The position numbers were made by a program, and so were the translations under genes. From Gammaproteobacteria bacterium (GTDB lineage: Bacteria; Pseudomonadota; Gammaproteobacteria; UBA6429; Thiohalophilaceae), in contig QILH01000004.1 of assembly GCA_003233255.1 (NCBI GenBank), positions 1-11,024 of the forward strand: a stretch of DNA of 11,024 nt. The letters are read 5' to 3'. Each line of letters begins with the position of its first letter. Position 1 is the stretch's first letter. Positions 6,887 through 11,024 of this stretch are shown here, piece after piece. Under the pieces are notes generated by a model. That model did not search any database and was not told where the DNA came from. It saw only the letters and a list, made by a program, of their open reading frames with translations.

Positions 6887-8272
6887 ATGAGCCAAAACGA
6901 CGACAAACCCTGGGCCGGGCGTTTCAACGAGCCAACCGACGCCTTTGTTGAGGCCTTTACCGCCTCGGTTGGGTTTGACCGACGCATGTACAAACACGAC
7001 ATCGCCGGCTCAATAGCGCATGCCAGCATGTTGGCCAAAGTTGGCGTACTAACAACGGACGAATGCAAGCTGATTATCGACGGTCTGCAAGACATTGAAC
7101 AAACCATTGCCAATGGCGAATTCAACTGGTCGACCCGGCTGGAAGATGTCCACATGAACATCGAGTCGGCGTTAACGAAAAAAATTGGTGAAGTCGGTAA
7201 AAAATTACACACCGGACGCTCACGCAACGATCAGGTCGCTACGGATATTCGCCTGTACCTGCGCGACGAAGTGGTGTCGATCCTCGCCGAACTAAAACGC
7301 CTCCAGGTCGCACTTGTCGATTTGGCCGAACAACACGTTGACACCATCCTGCCCGGTTTTACCCATTTACAAACCGCGCAGCCGATTACCTTTGGCCACC
7401 ATTTACTCGCCTGGTTTGAAATGTTGATGCGCGATCAAAACCGGCTTGAAGATGGCCTGCTCAGGATCAACGTGCTGCCACTAGGCGCCGCCGCGTTGGC
7501 GGGTACGACTTTCCCGATCGATCGCAACTACACGGCACAGTTACTTAACTTTGATGTCGTCAGTGAAAACTCTCTGGACTCGGTCAGTGATCGTGACTTT
7601 GCCATCGAGTTTTGTTCGACCGCGTCTATTTTAATCATGCACCTGTCTCGCTTCTCAGAAGAGTTGATCATCTGGAGCTCCGCACAGTTTGATTTTATTG
7701 AGCTCGGCGACTGCTTTTGCACGGGCTCATCGATCATGCCGCAAAAGAAAAACCCCGATGTCCCTGAACTTATTCGTGGCAAAAGCGGTCGAATCTTTGG
7801 ACACCTGATGGGCATGCTGACCTTGATGAAAGGCCAGCCACTGGCGTATAACAAGGATAACCAGGAAGATAAGGAACCCTTGTTCGATACCATCGATAAC
7901 CTGAAAGGCTGCTTAAAGGTCTTTGCCGACATGGTACCGAATATCAATGTCAAAAAAGACAATATGTACCAGGCCGCGTTTAAAGGCTTTTCCACCGCCA
8001 CAGATTTAGCCGACTACCTGGTTAGAAAAGGCATGCCGTTTCGTGACGCGCACGAAGTGGTTGGCAAAGCCGTGGCCTTTGGCATAAAACAGAAAAAAGA
8101 TCTCTCAGAAATGACCTTAACCGAATTACAGAATTTTTCTAACATTATTGAACCGGATGTATTTGACGTATTAACACTGGAAGGATCCGTAGCAGCGCGA
8201 AATCATATTGGTGGCACGGCACCGAAACAGGTGAAGGCGGCAATAACACGGGCAAAAAAACGGCTCGGCTAA
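6887..8272 (+). CDS. argH: Argininosuccinate lyase
   Basis: ArgH splits argininosuccinate into arginine and fumarate, the last step of arginine synthesis in the cytosol; the enzyme is a homotetramer of the fumarase/aspartase superfamily. The 461-residue length is normal. The superfamily signature GSSIMPQKKNPD lies at 280-291 and carries the catalytic serine (Ser282 or its neighbour Ser281). Thr159-His160 in GFTHLQ correspond to the known Thr-His pair, and KLHTGRSRNDQVATD at 106-120 is the other substrate-binding signature. The N-terminal WAGRF (9-13) is typical. The ATG has GGGA with 6 bases spacing. Its position divergent to algZ is the order known from Pseudomonas. The following gene starts 66 bases downstream on the same strand and read-through is possible because no terminator is visible there. 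Confidence 0.98.
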   Translation: MSQNDDKPWAGRFNEPTDAFVEAFTASVGFDRRMYKHDIAGSIAHASMLAKVGVLTTDECKLIIDGLQDIEQTIANGEFNWSTRLEDVHMNIESALTKKIGEVGKKLHTGRSRNDQVATDIRLYLRDEVVSILAELKRLQVALVDLAEQHVDTILPGFTHLQTAQPITFGHHLLAWFEMLMRDQNRLEDGLLRINVLPLGAAALAGTTFPIDRNYTAQLLNFDVVSENSLDSVSDRDFAIEFCSTASILIMHLSRFSEELIIWSSAQFDFIELGDCFCTGSSIMPQKKNPDVPELIRGKSGRIFGHLMGMLTLMKGQPLAYNKDNQEDKEPLFDTIDNLKGCLKVFADMVPNINVKKDNMYQAAFKGFSTATDLADYLVRKGMPFRDAHEVVGKAVAFGIKQKKDLSEMTLTELQNFSNIIEPDVFDVLTLEGSVAARNHIGGTAPKQVKAAITRAKKRLG

Positions 8273-8338
8273 TACACGGATGTAAATGTTCTCGTCCTCA
8301 CTCCAACTCATTCCCAGGGGAACAGAGAGCTTACGCTG

Positions 8339-8977
8339 ATGGACGAAAACAAAAAATTATTAACGCAATGGGACAACAGTCTAAGCCCGGCGTTACATGA
8401 ATTACTTGATGCTAATTTAGCACGACGTCACTTTTTGCATAACGCCGGTAAGGCCATTGCTGGTGCAGCGCTTATTCCATCTATCGCTTTATTCACCGCC
8501 TGTGATCAAAACACAAAAACAGCGATCTCCACGACTTTATTAACGGAACCCTGGCCTACCTTTGCGGCCGTGCAGCTGGTTTTGTTTCCCAATGACGGCA
8601 ACGGGCCCAGTGCAACCGATCTAAACGCCGCCGCCTATTTAAATTTTGTCTTAACCGCCCGCGATACCGATCAAGATGATCGCAGGTTTATTCTTAAGGG
8701 CATCGACTGGTTAAACCGGTTAGCCAATAGCGAAGTAAAAACTAATTTTATAATGGCAACCCCCGAGCAACAGCAACAACTCATTCAAAAAATATCGACC
8801 AGCACGTCGGGGGAACGCTGGTTATCGTATTTATTACTCTATATATTTGAAGCCCTGCTCAGTGACCCTGTTTACGGCGGTAACCCAAAGGGCATTGGCT
8901 GGCAATGGCTGCAACACCAACCGGGCTTTCCGACACCGGGCAAAAACAAAACCTACCCTGAGTTATTAAAACGATGA
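8339..8977 (+). CDS. Gluconate 2-dehydrogenase subunit 3-like protein, Tat-exported probable lipoprotein
   Basis: This 212-residue protein is the small subunit of a flavin dehydrogenase complex of the gluconate/glucose 2-dehydrogenase type. It begins with an unusually long polar N region (28 residues), then a twin-arginine motif ARRHFLHN with Arg29-Arg30, a hydrophobic stretch AIAGAALIPSIALF and Cys55 in LFTAC, which fits a lipobox loosely. The mature part carries the family landmarks FPNDGNGPSATDLNAAAYL near 83-101 and SDPVYGGNPKGIGWQWLQ near 175-192. Family knowledge says such subunits aid folding and carry the Tat signal for the flavoprotein subunit. The stop overlaps the next start as ATGA, so the two are translationally coupled. 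An AGAGAG-like sequence at 8324-8329 serves as ribosome-binding site. The substrate of the complex is unknown. Confidence 0.88.
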   Translation: MDENKKLLTQWDNSLSPALHELLDANLARRHFLHNAGKAIAGAALIPSIALFTACDQNTKTAISTTLLTEPWPTFAAVQLVLFPNDGNGPSATDLNAAAYLNFVLTARDTDQDDRRFILKGIDWLNRLANSEVKTNFIMATPEQQQQLIQKISTSTSGERWLSYLLLYIFEALLSDPVYGGNPKGIGWQWLQHQPGFPTPGKNKTYPELLKR

Positions 8978-10665
8978 GCCAGTACGACGTCTGCATCATC
9001 GGCAGTGGCGCAGGGGGCGGGCCAGTTGCCTATCAGCTAAGTTTGGCCGGTTACACCGTACTGGTGCTGGAAAAAGGGCCGTTTCTGAAGCAAAACGATT
9101 ATTATAAAGACGAACTCGCCTGTTGTCGGCGCAGCGTTTACACCCCGAACTTAACAGACGAATTCCACGTCATTGAAGATTACGCGGGTAAGGACGAACA
9201 GGGTAATTATAAATGGAGCAGCGAATCCACCTTGGATTCAGGCTGGGATTTCTGGAACGGCAACCTGGTTGGCGGCGCCACCAATCTAATGAGCGGATTT
9301 TTTCATCGCCTGAAACCAGAAGACTTTCGCCTAAAAAGTGAATTTGGCGAGATCAAAGACGCAAACGTGGTTGACTGGCCCATCGAATATACTGATCTGG
9401 AACCTTATTATGCCATGGTAGAACAGATCGTCGGCGTCTCCGGCCGGGTGACCCCACACCCAAATATGGAGCCGCGCTCAACAAAAGAGTTTCCCTACCC
9501 AGCCACCAACGAACACCCAATAACAAAGTTTATCGATCACGGTTGTGAGGCCTTGACGTTACATTCGCTGCCCACCCCGCGAGCCATTTTACCAACCTCC
9601 ATCAGTACACAACGTGGCGGTTGCCAATACTCAGGTTATTGTGGCAGTTACGGATGCGCCAGCGGAGCCAAGGGCAGTTCCCGTGAGGCATTAATCAACG
9701 CCGCGATCGCAAGTGGAAATTGCTCACTACAGGACCGCGCCAAAGTCACGCGCCTGATCAGCGATCAAACTGGAAAAGTGATACACGCCGAATACATCGA
9801 CAAACACAATCAAACTAAAACCGTACAGGCGAAAATATTCGTCGTCGCCTGTCAGGCGGTCGAAACATCACGCTTACTCTTGAGTTCCATCGGGCCAAAA
9901 CATCAACAGGGGCTTGGTAACCAATACCATCAGGTCGGCAAAAACATGTTGTTCTCGGCAGGTGGCTCGGGGTCGGGCGAATTTTATTATGATGATTACA
10001 ATGCCGAACAGGCACAGCAACTCAAGATCCGTGGCCCATTTGTAAATCGCTACCTGCAGGACTGGTATTTTATCAACGACAAAAAACTCGGCCGCGCCAA
10101 AGGTGGCACGGTTGAATTTTTGTTATCGCACCCAAACCCGATCAACCGCGCCAATGGCGTCAAGTGGGGCGACGACGATAAACTGGTCTGGGGCCGCGCA
10201 CTCAAACAAAAACTTAAAGCCGCGTTTACTCAATCGCAAAAACTAAAGTTTGAAATATTTTGCGACTGGCTGCCCACCGACGACTGTTTTGTTAGTTTAG
10301 ATAGCCAGCATAAAGATAAATGGGGCAGCCCGGTCGCTAAATTACGCGTCGGTTACCACGACCATGATCTTGAGGTCGGCAATTACATCCTCGAACGCAG
10401 TAAAAAAATATTCGAAAAAATGAACGCCAAAAATATCAGCGGCAGTGTAAGTGGCTCACCGCCACCGAATTTACAGGCCGGGGGATGCCGATTCGGAAAC
10501 GACCCCAAGACCTCGGTACTTGATAAAGATTGCCGCATTCACAACGCCGAAAACGTGTTCGTCACCGATGGCGCCTGGATGCCCACGGGCGGCAGCGTAC
10601 CCTACACCTTTACCATCTACGCCAACGCCTTTCGCGTCGCCGACCTCATCAAAAAACAACTCTGA
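8974..10665 (+). CDS. GMC-family FAD oxidoreductase (large dehydrogenase subunit)
   Basis: This 563-residue flavoprotein of the glucose-methanol-choline family should oxidise an alcohol or sugar-type substrate and pass electrons on. The Rossmann motif IIGSGAGGGPVAYQL lies at 8-22, with the FAD ribose acid Glu33 in VLVLEKG. NLVGGATNLMSG at 97-108 is the usual second FAD contact. A cysteine cluster, C217-x5-C223-x4-C228 in GGCQYSGYCGSYGCASGAK, resembles the iron-sulfur site of gluconate and glucose dehydrogenase large subunits. The C-terminal flavin motif is present (VFVTDGAWMPTGG, TIYANAFRVADLI), but the usual active-site His is Leu500 and the usual Asn is Pro543. There is no signal peptide of its own; export together with the Tat-bearing small subunit is likely. 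Gluconate, glucose, sorbitol or another polyol are all possible substrates; none can be chosen from the sequence. Confidence 0.9.
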   Translation: MSQYDVCIIGSGAGGGPVAYQLSLAGYTVLVLEKGPFLKQNDYYKDELACCRRSVYTPNLTDEFHVIEDYAGKDEQGNYKWSSESTLDSGWDFWNGNLVGGATNLMSGFFHRLKPEDFRLKSEFGEIKDANVVDWPIEYTDLEPYYAMVEQIVGVSGRVTPHPNMEPRSTKEFPYPATNEHPITKFIDHGCEALTLHSLPTPRAILPTSISTQRGGCQYSGYCGSYGCASGAKGSSREALINAAIASGNCSLQDRAKVTRLISDQTGKVIHAEYIDKHNQTKTVQAKIFVVACQAVETSRLLLSSIGPKHQQGLGNQYHQVGKNMLFSAGGSGSGEFYYDDYNAEQAQQLKIRGPFVNRYLQDWYFINDKKLGRAKGGTVEFLLSHPNPINRANGVKWGDDDKLVWGRALKQKLKAAFTQSQKLKFEIFCDWLPTDDCFVSLDSQHKDKWGSPVAKLRVGYHDHDLEVGNYILERSKKIFEKMNAKNISGSVSGSPPPNLQAGGCRFGNDPKTSVLDKDCRIHNAENVFVTDGAWMPTGGSVPYTFTIYANAFRVADLIKKQL

Positions 10666-10743
10666 TTTAACCCGCCGGGCGACACATATCGGTCACCGGA
10701 TATATTGGAAACGTACCGCAAGCAAGAGCCGGATGGCTGGTGG

Positions 10744-10777
10744 CCGTATGCATCAATATTGATACGGTTACTTTTTT
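10744..10777 (+). terminator. Candidate terminator downstream of the GMC gene
   Basis: CCGTAT at 10744-10749 pairs with ATACGG at 10762-10767; between them lies ATCAATATTGAT-type palindromic sequence, and the right arm is followed by TTAC and six T residues at 10772-10777. The stem is AT-rich and bulged by GCAT, so its strength is doubtful. It lies about 80 bases after the GMC stop and is the best terminator candidate for the argH/dehydrogenase strand. Confidence 0.35.
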
Positions 10778-10916
10778 CGCAGACATCCCACTAAACACAG
10801 GCCAAACGGCTAAACTAAGATTATATGAATACACATGAAAGCCGACGTCGCGCTTAAAACAAACTTGCCTCACCCGCATAAGTTGCGCAAAATATAGCCT
10901 ACGTCCGTAATTGTCA

Positions 10917-10943
10917 GCTTTAAGGGTATAATTACCGCGAGCG
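10917..10943 (+). repeat. Direct repeat copy 1 (27 bases)
   Basis: This copy runs GCTTTAAG, GGTATAATTA, CCGCGAGCG. It matches copy 2 at 24 of 27 bases, with start-to-start distance 37 bases. It ends in a 14-base interrupted palindrome TACCGC-GA-GCGGTA at 10933-10946 and includes TATAAT at 10927-10932. Confidence 0.7.
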
Positions 10944-10953
10944 GTATTTCTGG

Positions 10954-10980
10954 GCTTTAAGAGTACAATTACTGCGAGCG
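10954..10980 (+). repeat. Direct repeat copy 2 (27 bases)
   Basis: This copy differs from copy 1 only at three transitions (G to A, T to C, C to T at repeat positions 9, 13 and 20). The change in its ACTGCGAGCG part breaks the palindrome seen in copy 1, so if the palindrome is functional this copy is decayed. Confidence 0.7.
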
Positions 10981-11002
10981 TGATATATAACTGTTGAACT
11001 AA

Positions 11003-11023
11003 ACCGCTTCGCGGTAGCTTTTT
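11003..11023 (+). terminator. Small hairpin with T run at the window edge
   Basis: ACCGC-TTC-GCGGT at 11003-11015 forms a five-pair stem followed by AGC and five T residues at 11019-11023. Pairing can extend through CT/AG with a two-base bulge. It is short but terminator-like. Read on the other strand the arms are ACCGCGAAGCGGT, almost the palindrome of direct repeat copy 1. Confidence 0.4.
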
Positions 11024-11024
11024 C

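Larger units (their letters stand above)
10666..11024. other. Gene-free right end with hairpins and repeats
   Basis: I see no credible gene here. A 70-codon minus-strand frame over 10667-10879 has no family features and an unusual composition. The stretch holds a hairpin with T run (10744-10777), two direct repeats (10917-10943 and 10954-10980) and a terminal small hairpin (11003-11015), each listed separately. Confidence 0.6.

Noticed and set aside
6801..6950. Plus-strand 50-codon frame from ATG 6802 running into argH
   Set aside because: It overlaps the argH promoter and start region in another frame, with no ribosome-binding site and no family likeness.
6730..7227. 165-codon minus-strand frame opposite the argH start
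   Set aside because: Most of it is antisense to well-supported argH and has no family features; only its last part in the spacer is discussed as a possible gene remnant.
7528..8001. 157-codon minus-strand frame opposite argH
   Set aside because: It lies fully inside argH, which has intact signatures, and reads as a low-complexity shadow of that gene.
10667..10879. 70-codon minus-strand frame after the GMC gene
   Set aside because: No recognisable domain, no clear ribosome-binding site, and it covers the hairpin with T run; more likely non-coding.
10917..10980. CRISPR array
   Set aside because: Only two imperfect repeats with a 10-base gap, far too short for spacers, and no cas genes.

Overview
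The window looks like a chromosomal segment of a free-living gammaproteobacterium. The main reason is the gene order argH | algZ-algR-hemC-hemD-hemX-hemY, which is the arrangement known from Pseudomonas and relatives, and no phage, plasmid or transposon gene is visible. Base composition is moderate and even across the genes. I cannot name a genus from sequence alone.

Left part (9-4165, minus strand): a tetrapyrrole operon read right to left, hemC (hydroxymethylbilane synthase), hemD (uroporphyrinogen-III synthase), hemX and hemY (inner-membrane proteins linked to heme synthesis). hemC and hemD overlap by 14 bases, hemD and hemX are 58 bases apart, and hemX and hemY 3 bases apart, so the four are probably one transcript. 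At 4258-4788 a single plus-strand gene for an exported thioredoxin-fold protein (CAYC active site) sits between hemC and the regulator genes. It is divergent from hemC and convergent with algR.

Middle (4897-6676, minus strand): a two-component pair of the AlgZ/AlgR type, a membrane histidine kinase of the LytS-like class followed by a response regulator with a LytTR DNA-binding domain, overlapping by up to 29 bases. A 210-base divergent region separates it from argH (6887-8272, plus), the last enzyme of arginine synthesis.

Right part (8339-10665, plus): a translationally coupled pair, a gluconate-2-dehydrogenase subunit-3-like protein with a Tat signal and probable lipoprotein cysteine, and a GMC-family FAD oxidoreductase with a cysteine cluster. 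Together they look like a periplasmic membrane-tethered dehydrogenase, in which the small subunit provides the export signal. No cytochrome c subunit is encoded in the window. The GMC protein lacks the usual C-terminal His/Asn active-site residues and is the most interesting protein here.

The last 359 bases (10666-11024) hold no convincing gene. They contain a hairpin with a T run, two 27-base direct repeats 37 bases apart, and three related small palindromes (the last inverted and followed by a T run), which suggest REP-like or terminator-type elements. Most of the window is ordinary core genome; the clearly accessory-looking part is the right-hand third.
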